Shown here one piece after another: positions 28,667-36,452 of a stretch of DNA of 64,000 nucleotides; the first letter of the stretch is position 1, and each line of letters starts with the position of its first letter. The position numbers and the translations under genes are program-made. Location of the stretch: positions 6,466,501-6,530,500 of the forward strand of contig NC_020126.1 of NCBI RefSeq assembly GCF_000331735.1, written 5' to 3'. The notes beneath the pieces were generated by a model. That model saw only the letters and a program-made list of their open reading frames with translations, had not been told where the DNA came from and searched no databases. The DNA comes from Myxococcus stipitatus DSM 14675. Its GTDB lineage: Bacteria; Myxococcota; Myxococcia; Myxococcales; Myxococcaceae.

Positions 28667-29668
28667 ATGAGCCCAACGCATACTGGCCGCCGAAAGGGCC
28701 GCGTCACCCGGAGCCCTCGCCCCGCCGCCCCTCAGCCCTCGAACACCGGCCTGGACCTGTCGGGCATCAACCTCAACCTCGCCGTCGCCCTGGATGCGTT
28801 GCTCACGGAGGGCAGTGTCACCCGCGCGGCGAAGCGTGTCGGCATCACCCAGTCCGCCATGAGCCATGCCCTGGCCCAGCTCCGCGAGATGCTCGGAGAT
28901 GCCCTGCTCATCCGAGGCCGCGGCGGCATGGTGCGCACGCCTCGCGCCGAGCAGCTCGCCGCCCCGCTTCACCGGGGCCTGCTCGAGGTCCAGCGCGCCC
29001 TGCGCAATGAGTCCGTCTTCGAGCCGCGCACCTCCTCGCGCCGCTTCACCATCGCCTCGGGCGACTACCACGCCGCCACGCTGCTACCGCCCCTTCTGGA
29101 GATCCTGGACGCCGAAGCCCCTGGCGTCGACATCACCATCCGCCCCTTGGTGGTTCCCCAACTCGAGGCCCAGCTGGAGAGCGGCGAGGTGGACCTGGTC
29201 ATCGCCGCCTTCCCAGACCCCTTCCCCGCCCTTCGCCAGCAAAGGCTCTTTCGTGAAGACTTCGTCTGCATCGTCCGCCGGGACAACGCCGCCGTGAAGC
29301 GCGGCCTGGACCTGGAGACCTACCTGCGCCTTCCCCATGTCCTCATCAGCCCCCGGGGTGACGGCGCCGGCGCCGTGGACATGGCACTCGAGCGCCTGGG
29401 GCAATCCCGACGCATCGGCCTGCGACTGCCCTACTTCCTCACCGCCGCCCTCGCCGTGGTCCGCTCCAACCACGTCCTCACCGCGCCTCGACGGCTCGCG
29501 GAGCTCTTCCAGGACTTGTGCCCCGTCAGGCTGATGCCCCCACCCGTCACCCTCGCCCCCTTCGATGTCCTCCAGCTCTGGCACGAGCGCTTCGATGACG
29601 AACCCGCTCACCGCTGGCTTCGCACCCAGATCGCCCGCGCCGCCGCCGCGCCCCGCGGCACCCGGTAG
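28667..29668 (+). CDS. LysR-family transcriptional regulator
   Basis: 333-residue LysR regulator with an Arg/Pro-rich N-terminal extension of about 25 residues. The winged HTH is at about residues 30-90 (LTEGSVTRAAKRVGITQSAMSHALAQL, given here by its key helix). The effector-binding domain follows, with FTIASGDYH and VLTAPRRLAELF, as in the NodD/PcpR-like subgroup. It is divergent from the NmrA-like reductase gene, and the intergenic palindrome (28634-28654) fits its expected site. The ATG at 28667 was chosen as the last start giving the whole HTH. Confidence 0.87.
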   Translation: MSPTHTGRRKGRVTRSPRPAAPQPSNTGLDLSGINLNLAVALDALLTEGSVTRAAKRVGITQSAMSHALAQLREMLGDALLIRGRGGMVRTPRAEQLAAPLHRGLLEVQRALRNESVFEPRTSSRRFTIASGDYHAATLLPPLLEILDAEAPGVDITIRPLVVPQLEAQLESGEVDLVIAAFPDPFPALRQQRLFREDFVCIVRRDNAAVKRGLDLETYLRLPHVLISPRGDGAGAVDMALERLGQSRRIGLRLPYFLTAALAVVRSNHVLTAPRRLAELFQDLCPVRLMPPPVTLAPFDVLQLWHERFDDEPAHRWLRTQIARAAAAPRGTR

Positions 29669-29794
29669 GCCACCGGACGCTCCTCGTGGGAACCCCGTAG
29701 TCCGGAGGCAATTGCAACCAAGTCATCAACTCACGAGAATCGCGGAGGACACGGCTCACTCCGCTCGCGCAGCCCACCCGGCAGGAGGAAGGAC

Positions 29795-30394
29795 ATGAAC
29801 CGCATGAGCGCGTGGATGCCATGGACCGCTGTCAGCCTGCTCGTGGGCTGTGGCGGGGCACTCGATGAGACAGCCTCTCCCGTCGAAGAGGCGCTCATCG
29901 AGCAGACCGTCGTCTGGGTGGATGACCAGGGAGTGACCGAGCACTCCACCCGCTTCATCACCCGCGCGGAGCAACAGGCCCAGTTCGCCGCCCGAGCGGC
30001 CCGGCGGGAGGCCCCCGCGGCCGACAGGAGCGCACTCGCCTACCCGGCGCCCGTCATCGACTGCAACAACCAGAACTCGCTCTGGCTCTTCGACCGCGCC
30101 GACTACCTGGGCCGACAGCTCTGTCTCTATCGCAGGCCCGGGGACTCGCTCGCCGCCCTGGACCTGGGAAAGACCATCCGCTACTTCGACCCGGCCTCCC
30201 CGTTCCCCAGGTACTGGGCCGGCGCCGTCAGGAGCCTCTCCTCCGGCTCCGACAAAGGCCAGCTGTCGCAGTGCGACCTCGTGCGGAACTTCTGCAGCAC
30301 GAGTCCTTTCGACCCCTTCATCGCCTTCAACGCCTGGCAGAACATCGCCAACATCCCCGCGAGCCCGAACACCGCCTGGCTCAACACCTACTGA
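29795..30394 (+). CDS. Small lipoprotein, possible beta/gamma-crystallin-like domain
   Basis: 199-residue predicted lipoprotein. The signal peptide ends LLVGC (Cys19). The middle contains SLWLFDRADYLGRQLCLYR, reminiscent of the Greek-key strand pattern of crystallin-like domains (aromatic, F/Y-x-G), and there are four further cysteines. I cannot assign a function; the crystallin resemblance is weak. AGGAGGAAGG lies 4-12 bp before the ATG, an excellent ribosome-binding site. It is probably monocistronic; a hairpin lies 58 bp beyond the stop. Confidence 0.6.
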   Translation: MNRMSAWMPWTAVSLLVGCGGALDETASPVEEALIEQTVVWVDDQGVTEHSTRFITRAEQQAQFAARAARREAPAADRSALAYPAPVIDCNNQNSLWLFDRADYLGRQLCLYRRPGDSLAALDLGKTIRYFDPASPFPRYWAGAVRSLSSGSDKGQLSQCDLVRNFCSTSPFDPFIAFNAWQNIANIPASPNTAWLNTY

Positions 30395-30451
30395 GGCCCG
30401 CCCCCCGGCGTGCGCCCAGACACGCGATACATCCAGGGAAGCAGCGAAGAG

Positions 30452-30477
30452 CCCGTGACACCCACCCCCGTCACGGG
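30452..30477 (+). terminator. Hairpin downstream of small lipoprotein gene
   Basis: Perfect 8-bp inverted repeat CCCGTGAC / GTCACGGG around a 10-nt loop, 58 bp after the lipoprotein stop. The following bases are ATTGAAAG, so no classical T-run is present. It may end the lipoprotein transcript or stabilise its 3' end. Confidence 0.4.
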
Positions 30478-30653
30478 ATTGAAAGGCCGGTATCCCAGGC
30501 CACCGCCGCACCGCGCAACGCTTGATAACCCCAGGTGACTCCAGGTCTTTTTCAAGCGAAGCAGTCGTGCTGTCGTTCGCGGACAGGGTCACTGAACGCC
30601 GATTCACCTGTGGGCGAGCATCCGATGGGCCGACCGGTGTAGGGTGCGACCCT

Positions 30654-31274
30654 ATGACTTCTTCCGAGAAGCTGATTTTCACGCAAACCGTGGAAGCGCT
30701 CTTCGTGCGCGCCCTCGAGAACCGGCTCACGCCAGCGTGCCGCGAGCACCTGCGCCGTGCGGGGCTGGACCTCGACCAGAAGCTCGGGCGGACGTACACG
30801 TTGGAGCAGTGGAAGGAGTTCCTCCGCATCGCCGCGGGCCACGTCTACGGGGGCGTCCCCGCCGAGGCCGCCTACTACTCGCTGGGCGAGCGCTTCATGG
30901 ATGCGTACTTCGGCACCTTCTTCGGCCGCGCGCTCCTGGGGGTCGTCCGGCTGGCGGGCCCTCGGAGGATGCTGCTGCGCGCGGGGATGGGCTTTCGCGC
31001 CGGCAACAACTTCAGTGTGGTCGAAATCGTTGAGCGCAGTCCCACTTTCGTGGAGCTGCGGATGAACGACGTGCTCGCGGACCTGCCCACCTTCTCCGCG
31101 GGCCTGCTGGCGCGCGCGGTGGAGCTCTGCGGTGGCCACCGCGTGGTGGTGCTCCCCGAGGAGTTCGACGGCGTCTCCTCGACGTTCCACATCCGGTGGG
31201 CCGAGCTGACCGCCGAAGCCGCCATGCCTCCTCCCGAGGACGGAGCCGCGGGCGCCTCGCGCCCTCGCGCCTGA
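30654..31274 (+). CDS. DUF2378 family protein
   Basis: 206-residue protein matching the myxobacterial DUF2378 (TIGR02265) family. Features are an N-terminal FTQTVEALFVRAL, a central YYSLGERFMDAYF, and a C-terminal beta-rich part with MNDV and FHIRW. Many paralogues exist in Myxococcus genomes; I know of no established function for the family. The ATG at 30654 is preferred because the sequence before it (from an in-frame start at 30522) does not resemble the family. It has no operon partner: 184 bp separate it from the next gene. Confidence 0.8.
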   Translation: MTSSEKLIFTQTVEALFVRALENRLTPACREHLRRAGLDLDQKLGRTYTLEQWKEFLRIAAGHVYGGVPAEAAYYSLGERFMDAYFGTFFGRALLGVVRLAGPRRMLLRAGMGFRAGNNFSVVEIVERSPTFVELRMNDVLADLPTFSAGLLARAVELCGGHRVVVLPEEFDGVSSTFHIRWAELTAEAAMPPPEDGAAGASRPRA

Positions 31275-31415
31275 GTCCTTCGCGCCCCCTGTCGCAATCC
31301 GCCAGGGTGGCGCGCGAAACGCCACGCTCGAACTGCGGCCGAGCGGGCACACCCACGACTCCGGAGAGCCTCGCTCCCGAGTCAGTCCGCGGGACCCACC
31401 CCACCGACTTCCGGC

Positions 31416-31431
31416 TGGCATCGCCGCTGCA
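31416..31431 (+). promoter_or_regulatory. Sigma-54 promoter (-24/-12) of the two-component operon
   Basis: TGGCATCGCCGCTGCA has GG at 31417-31418 and GC at 31429-31430, exactly 10 nt apart, and agrees with TGGCAC-G-N4-TTGCA at nine of twelve conserved positions. It ends 27 bp before the ATG at 31459, with a ribosome-binding GGAGG between them. A 6-bp dyad (31325-31330 / 31340-31345) about 85 bp upstream could be an enhancer. The operon itself encodes a sigma-54 activator. Confidence 0.6.
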
Positions 31432-31458
31432 ATCCCCGAGTCCCGTCGCGGAGGACTC

Positions 31459-32259
31459 ATGGACAGCAACGGTGACGAGAACGGTGCGATGGTGAAGCTC
31501 GAGCGTGGCGCGCTCTGGGGTTGGGGGCTGGTGGTGCTGGTGGCCGCGGTGCTGGCGGGAGCCGGCGTCTGGCACGGCCTGCTGCACGGGACTCCCCACA
31601 CCCCCGCGACCCCGTCCACGGAGGGCCCGCCCGTCGCGGCCCGAGCCCCCGACACACCGCCCCTGCCCTCCTCCGCCCAGATGGACGCCCTCCTGCGCTC
31701 GCGACTCGCCGGAGCGTCGTCCCGCTCCGAGTTCGGCGCGTGGCTGAGGGAGCCGGACCTCCTGCGCCGCGTCGTCGCCGTCGTCGCCAACATGGCCAGC
31801 GGCGAGAGCCCTCGCTCGGTGGTGGCCTTCCTGGCGCCGCGCGGCGACTTCCGGGTCCGCACCCACGACGGCCGGAGCGTCATCTCGAAGGGCACCTACA
31901 CGCGCTACGACACGCTGGGCCTCGTGGTGGCGAGCCTGGACTCCACGCTGCTCGTGGACACCTACCGCGAGGTGCGCAAGCTGGCCGAGCAGCTCCACCA
32001 GGAGAGCGCGCCGCCCGGGAGCAGCTTCGACTCGACGCTCGAGCGCGCCTTCGCCCAGGTCCTCGCGGTGCCCGTGCTCGACGGCGAGGTGGAGGTGATG
32101 CCTCGGGGGGCGCTGTACGTGTACGCGGACCCGGCGTTGGAGGCGCTCACGCCCGCGCAGAAGCACCTGCTGCGCATGGGCCCGGCGAACCTGCGCCACA
32201 TCCAGGGCAAGGTCCGGGAGATCTCCCTGAAGCTCAACCAGCAGGCCGCGAGGCCCTGA
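31459..32259 (+). CDS. DUF3014 family membrane-anchored protein
   Basis: 266-residue protein with a single N-terminal transmembrane segment (about residues 20-42), a Pro/Thr-rich linker (to about 70), and a soluble domain matching the DUF3014 family (LREPDLLRRVVAVVANMASGE, SYxRYD-like TYTRYD, and EVMPRGALYVYADP). It probably faces the periplasm; no function is established. It is preceded by the GG-N10-GC promoter and followed after 98 bp by the histidine kinase on the same strand, so it appears to be the first gene of the two-component operon. GGAGG lies 6 bp before the ATG. Confidence 0.78.
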   Translation: MDSNGDENGAMVKLERGALWGWGLVVLVAAVLAGAGVWHGLLHGTPHTPATPSTEGPPVAARAPDTPPLPSSAQMDALLRSRLAGASSRSEFGAWLREPDLLRRVVAVVANMASGESPRSVVAFLAPRGDFRVRTHDGRSVISKGTYTRYDTLGLVVASLDSTLLVDTYREVRKLAEQLHQESAPPGSSFDSTLERAFAQVLAVPVLDGEVEVMPRGALYVYADPALEALTPAQKHLLRMGPANLRHIQGKVREISLKLNQQAARP

Positions 32260-32284
32260 GCGTCCGCCCGCCCCTCGGGCCAGC

Positions 32285-32340
32285 TCCCGGCGCGAAGGCC
32301 CACTCCCCGGGTGGGCATCAGTCCCCTCTTCGCGCCGGGA
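32285..32340 (+). promoter_or_regulatory. Nested double hairpin between DUF3014 and histidine kinase genes
   Basis: An outer perfect 13-bp stem (32285-32297 with 32328-32340) encloses an inner 6-bp stem (GCCCAC 32298-32303 / GTGGGC 32311-32316). The outer arm touches an in-frame ATG at 32340. There is no T-run. It could reduce read-through, stabilise one cistron, or hide a start codon. Confidence 0.5.
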
Positions 32341-32357
32341 TGTTGGTATCTGCCCTC

Positions 32358-34472
32358 ATGCGCTCCTCCCTGCTGCCTGTCCTGCTGCTGTGCACGGCGC
32401 TCACCGGCGTCATTGGCGGGGCCGTGCACTTCATCCAGCGAGACAGGCAGGCCCTGGTGGACCAGTTCGCCCGGGAGCGACGCGCCCAGCTCCAGGAGGC
32501 CGCGCGGGGGGTCTCCGAGGCCCTGGAGGATGTGGGCGAGGACTTGCGCTTCACCGTGGAGTTGCTGTCCCAGCCCGGCACCGCCGAGGAGCATCGCCGC
32601 GAGCTGCGCGCGCTGCTGGAGGCCGTGGGCCAGTACAAGGCCATCGTCGTCTTCGGGCCGGACGGACGGGAGCAGCTGCGGTTGTTGGACCGGCGCACCG
32701 GCGAGTCACTCGCCCGGCAGTACCCGGCCGACGAGCTGGCCCGCACCGCGAAGAGCGCGCTCCAGGGGCCCTCGGGACACATCGCGTCGTCGCCGCCGCT
32801 GTCCACGGATGCCTCCGGCTGGCTGCGCGCCTTCGCCACCGCCCTGCCGGATGACGCCCCGGGAGGCGGCGGCGCGGTGGTGGTGCTGGTGAATGCCGAG
32901 CCCCTGTTCGCGCCGCTCAAGCTGCTCACCGCGGAGAGCGATACACACCTGTTGCTCCTCGGCGCGCATGGAGCCCCCACGCCCCTGAGTGCCCCCTCGC
33001 TGGCGGCCCACTATCAACGGCTCACGGCGCATCCGCGCGACACGCCGGGCCTCGCGGAGCTGGCGCGGCGCATGGGCGATGGCCAGGAAGGCTCGCGGCT
33101 CATCGAGCGCGCGGAGGCCCTGACGCTGGGGCTGGGCGACGCGGAGGCGGTGGCGAGCTTCGCGCCCGTGCGCATCAAGAACGGCGCGATGTGGCCGCTG
33201 GCCACGCTCTCCTCCACCCGGGGGCTGCGCTCCCATGAGCGCAACCTGGTGCTGCGCCTGTCGCTCGCGGCGCTCCTCGTCTCGTGCTTCCTCATCGCCT
33301 TCGGCGTGTACGTGGTGCTCGCGCGCAGCCGCGCCGTGGCGCTGCAAGAAAGCCTGCGGCACGCGAGCCGGCTGGCCCACCTGCACGACAAGACCCAGAA
33401 GATTCTCGACCACATCCCCACGGGGGTCCTCGCCCTGTCCACCTCCGGGCGCATCACCTCCGCCAATCGCGCCATCGGCTCGCGGATGCCGCCGGGCGCG
33501 GTGGGCGCCACGCTGGCGGCGGCGTTCCCCCAGGCCCATGCGCCCGTCATCCAGCGCCTGGAGGAGATGGTCGACGCGGCGGGGAGCGACAACCGCGTGC
33601 GCAGTCTCCAGGGGGTGCCCTTGCAGCTCTTCCAGGAGGAGGGCCACTTCAACGTCCACGCCGTCCCGCTGGAGCCACATCAGCCCGACGTCCGGACGCT
33701 GCTCGTGCTGGAGGACCTGAGCGACCTGCGCGCGCTGGAGGGGCAGCTCCTGCGCGCGGAGAAGCTGACCACGGTGGGCGTGCTGGCGGCGGGAATCGCC
33801 CACGAGATTGGCACCCCGCTGGGCGTCATCCGAGGCCGCGCCGAGTATGTGCAGACCAAGCTGGGCGCAGAGCACCCCCAGTCTCCGGGACTGGGGACCA
33901 TCGTCGAGCAGATCGACCGGGTGAGCCGCACCATCCGGCAGCTGTTGGACTTCTCGCGCCTCCAGCCCGCGGAGTCGCGCGCGGTGCCGCTCGCGCCGCT
34001 CGTGTCGAGCGTGCAGGAGCTGCTGCGAGTCGAGGCGGAGCGGCGGCGCGTGGACCTGCGGCTGGACATCACGCCCACCCTGCCGCCCCTGGCGGCGGAC
34101 GCGGACCAGCTCCAGCAGGTGCTCATCAACCTGCTGCTCAACGCGTGTGACGCGTGCGGGCCCGGCGGACAGGTGCGGTTGACGGCGTCACTCGGGGAGG
34201 CGGATGCCTCGGGTGCCTGGGGGCAGGTCCGCATCCGGGTCGAGGATGACGGCTGCGGAATCGCTCCGCGGCATCTGCATCAAGTCTTCGACCCTTTCTT
34301 CACCACCAAGAAGCGCGGCCTGGGCACCGGCCTGGGGCTGACCATGGTGGCGCACATCGTTCGGAATCATGGCGGGCGCATCGAGCTGGACAGCGCGCCC
34401 GGCCAGGGGACACGAGTGACGCTGCAATGGCCCGCCGCGGCCCCCGCGCGAGAGGAGCACCATGTCGGTTAG
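32358..34472 (+). CDS. Sensor histidine kinase
   Basis: 704-residue membrane sensor kinase. A first transmembrane helix (about 4-25) and a second (about 296-318) enclose a periplasmic sensing region of about 270 residues. A PAS-like domain follows (ILDHIPTGVLALSTSG). The HisKA box is AAGIAHEIGTPLG with His482. The HATPase part has the N box LLNACDACG and the G boxes EDDGCGI and GTGLGLTMV. The start at 32358 puts the first helix at the N-terminus; an in-frame ATG at 32340 would add six residues. It overlaps the response-regulator gene by 11 bp, so the two are translationally coupled cognate partners. Its signal is unknown. Confidence 0.93.
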   Translation: MRSSLLPVLLLCTALTGVIGGAVHFIQRDRQALVDQFARERRAQLQEAARGVSEALEDVGEDLRFTVELLSQPGTAEEHRRELRALLEAVGQYKAIVVFGPDGREQLRLLDRRTGESLARQYPADELARTAKSALQGPSGHIASSPPLSTDASGWLRAFATALPDDAPGGGGAVVVLVNAEPLFAPLKLLTAESDTHLLLLGAHGAPTPLSAPSLAAHYQRLTAHPRDTPGLAELARRMGDGQEGSRLIERAEALTLGLGDAEAVASFAPVRIKNGAMWPLATLSSTRGLRSHERNLVLRLSLAALLVSCFLIAFGVYVVLARSRAVALQESLRHASRLAHLHDKTQKILDHIPTGVLALSTSGRITSANRAIGSRMPPGAVGATLAAAFPQAHAPVIQRLEEMVDAAGSDNRVRSLQGVPLQLFQEEGHFNVHAVPLEPHQPDVRTLLVLEDLSDLRALEGQLLRAEKLTTVGVLAAGIAHEIGTPLGVIRGRAEYVQTKLGAEHPQSPGLGTIVEQIDRVSRTIRQLLDFSRLQPAESRAVPLAPLVSSVQELLRVEAERRRVDLRLDITPTLPPLAADADQLQQVLINLLLNACDACGPGGQVRLTASLGEADASGAWGQVRIRVEDDGCGIAPRHLHQVFDPFFTTKKRGLGTGLGLTMVAHIVRNHGGRIELDSAPGQGTRVTLQWPAAAPAREEHHVG

Positions 34473-35823
34473 AGCCCGGGTACTCGTCGTCGACGACCAC
34501 GTCGAGATGGGACAGATGCTGCGCGAGCCCCTGGCGGACGCGGGCTACACGGTGGACGTGGCGTCTGGCGGCGCGGATGCCATCGCCCGGCTTCGCCTGG
34601 CCGTCTACGACGCCGTCATCTGCGACCTGCGCATGCAGGACGTGGATGGCTTCGATGTGCTGGAGGCCGCGCGCAAGCTGGACCCGGACCTGCCCGTGCT
34701 GATGATGACGGCCTTCGGCGGCGTGGAGAACGCGGTGGAGGCGATGAAGCGCGGCGCGTGGCACTACTTCGCCAAGCCCTTCCGGCTGGACGAGGTGCGC
34801 CTCTACGTGGGCCGCGCGCTGGAAGAGCGCCGTGTGCGCGCCGAGCACCGCACGCTGAAGCAGCAGGCCGAGGACCGCGGGCGCCTGGGCGCCATGGTGG
34901 GCCGCAGCGCCGCGATGCGGGCGCTGTACGCGCTGGTGGAGCGCGTGGCGTGGTCCAGCGCGCCGGTGCTCGTTCGCGGGGAGAGCGGCAGCGGCAAGGA
35001 GCTGGTGGCGCGGGCGCTGCACTTCGAGGGGACTCGACGTGCGGGGCCGTTCGTCGCGGTCAACTGCACCGCCCTGCCCCACACGCTGCTGGAGAGCGAG
35101 CTGTTCGGCCATGTGAAGGGCGCGTTCTCGGGGGCGACGAGCGCTCGGCGGGGCCTGTTCGTGGAGGCCGATGGGGGCACGCTGTTCCTGGATGAAATCG
35201 GGGACATGGCGCCGGAGCTCCAGGCGCGGCTGCTGCGCGTGCTGGCGGAGGGCGAGGTGCGGGCGGTGGGTGCGGATGGTTCCCGGACGGTGGATGTGCG
35301 TGTGGTGGCGGCGACCCACCAGGACCTGGAGGCGCGGGTGAAGGAGGGGCGCTTCCGCGCGGACCTGTTCTACCGCCTCAATGTGGTGACGTTGCGAGCG
35401 CCTCCGCTGCGGGAGCGCCCCGAGGACATCCCCTCCCTCGCCGAGCACTTCCTGGGTCAGGCGCGCGCGCGCAACCCGCGCTCCCCGGTGCAGCGCTTCG
35501 AGCAGGACTGCCTCGCGGCGCTGTGTGCCCAGCGCTGGCCGGGCAATGTGCGCGAGCTGGAGAACCTGGTGGAGCGATTGGTGGTGCTGGGCACACGGGA
35601 GACAGTTGACATGGAGCAACTCCGGCCCCATCTCTCCGAAGGGTCCTCCGAGCAACATCCGCTGCTGGAGGCCCAGAGGGAGGTGATTCCCTTGCGCCGG
35701 CTGGAGAGTGAGTACATCGCGTGGGCTGTCTCCCGGTGCGGGGGGAACAAGACACGGGCCGCGGAGTTGCTGGGCATCGACGTCTCCACCATCCACCGCC
35801 GAGAGCGCTCGGAAGGCAAATAG
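34462..35823 (+). CDS. NtrC-family sigma-54-dependent response regulator
   Basis: 453-residue enhancer-binding protein. The receiver domain (4-118) has acidic DD at 11-12, phospho-acceptor Asp55 (VICDLRM), and Lys in AKPF. The AAA+ domain (about 145-375) has Walker A GESGSGKE, the sigma-54-contacting loop GAFSGA (220-225; Ser in place of the usual Thr), Walker B GTLFLDEIG, and the Arg-finger region LFYRLN. The C-terminal Fis-type HTH ends with KTRAAELLGIDVSTIHRR. It should activate sigma-54 promoters on phosphorylation by the upstream kinase, possibly including the one at 31416. Its start codon lies inside the kinase gene. Confidence 0.94.
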   Translation: MSVRARVLVVDDHVEMGQMLREPLADAGYTVDVASGGADAIARLRLAVYDAVICDLRMQDVDGFDVLEAARKLDPDLPVLMMTAFGGVENAVEAMKRGAWHYFAKPFRLDEVRLYVGRALEERRVRAEHRTLKQQAEDRGRLGAMVGRSAAMRALYALVERVAWSSAPVLVRGESGSGKELVARALHFEGTRRAGPFVAVNCTALPHTLLESELFGHVKGAFSGATSARRGLFVEADGGTLFLDEIGDMAPELQARLLRVLAEGEVRAVGADGSRTVDVRVVAATHQDLEARVKEGRFRADLFYRLNVVTLRAPPLRERPEDIPSLAEHFLGQARARNPRSPVQRFEQDCLAALCAQRWPGNVRELENLVERLVVLGTRETVDMEQLRPHLSEGSSEQHPLLEAQREVIPLRRLESEYIAWAVSRCGGNKTRAAELLGIDVSTIHRRERSEGK

Positions 35824-35903
35824 CCACCGGCACCTGGGCGTTCTGCAAGGCCGCGACGGGAGGTCGCGGGTATCCCTCGAAGGATGGCTGTACGGCATGG
35901 CGC

Positions 35904-36413
35904 ATGCTTCGTCACCGAGGCATGCGCCCTCTTCTCCTCGCGGTGTTCGTCACGGTCCTGGGTTGTGCAGCGCGGCAGCCCGGGGCCGTCATCCCCCCAC
36001 AAACCCAGACATCCGATGCGCCGGTCACCGCGCGGCCGGAGCACGAGCGGTCCTCCTCCATGACCGAGTCCCCCGACGTGGAGTTGATTCCCCTGACGAT
36101 GGAGCCGGTGTACTTCGAGCTGGACTCGACGACGCTCATGCCCGCGTTCCGCGACTCGCTCACGCAGTTGGCGGATGCGCTGCGAAAGCGTCCCGAGGCG
36201 CGGGTGAGCATCACCGGCCATACCTGCGAGCTGGGGACCACGGAGTACAACCTGGCGCTGGGCCAGCGCCGTGCCTCCGTGGTCCGCGACTACCTGCGCC
36301 GGCTGGGGGTGGAGTCGTCCCGGCTGTCCACCCTGTCCTATGGAGAGGAGCGCCCGCTCTCGGCGACGGTCCTGGAGAAGAACCGCCGGGCGGAGGTGCA
36401 GTGGCTGCACTGA
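35904..36413 (+). CDS. OmpA-family outer-membrane lipoprotein
   Basis: 169-residue lipoprotein (lipobox VTVLGC) with a C-terminal OmpA/Pal peptidoglycan-binding domain. It contains YFELDSTTLMP, a NPSxEx-like PEARVSITGHT, and NLALGQRRASVVRDYLRRLGV. It is expected to link the outer membrane to peptidoglycan. Another possible start is the ATG at 35922, which keeps the signal peptide; neither has a good ribosome-binding site. It follows the response regulator by 80 bp but need not belong to that operon. It is convergent with the C58-like gene (39 bp). Confidence 0.8.
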   Translation: MLRHRGMRPLLLAVFVTVLGCAARQPGAVIPPQTQTSDAPVTARPEHERSSSMTESPDVELIPLTMEPVYFELDSTTLMPAFRDSLTQLADALRKRPEARVSITGHTCELGTTEYNLALGQRRASVVRDYLRRLGVESSRLSTLSYGEERPLSATVLEKNRRAEVQWLH

Positions 36414-36452
36414 GGCCGGGCATGGGCCCTCAGCGAGCGCCGCGGTCCGCTG

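Noticed and set aside
29756-30829. 357-codon minus-strand frame over the small lipoprotein
   Set aside because: The plus-strand gene has a strong AGGAGG site and a lipobox; the opposite frame shows neither.
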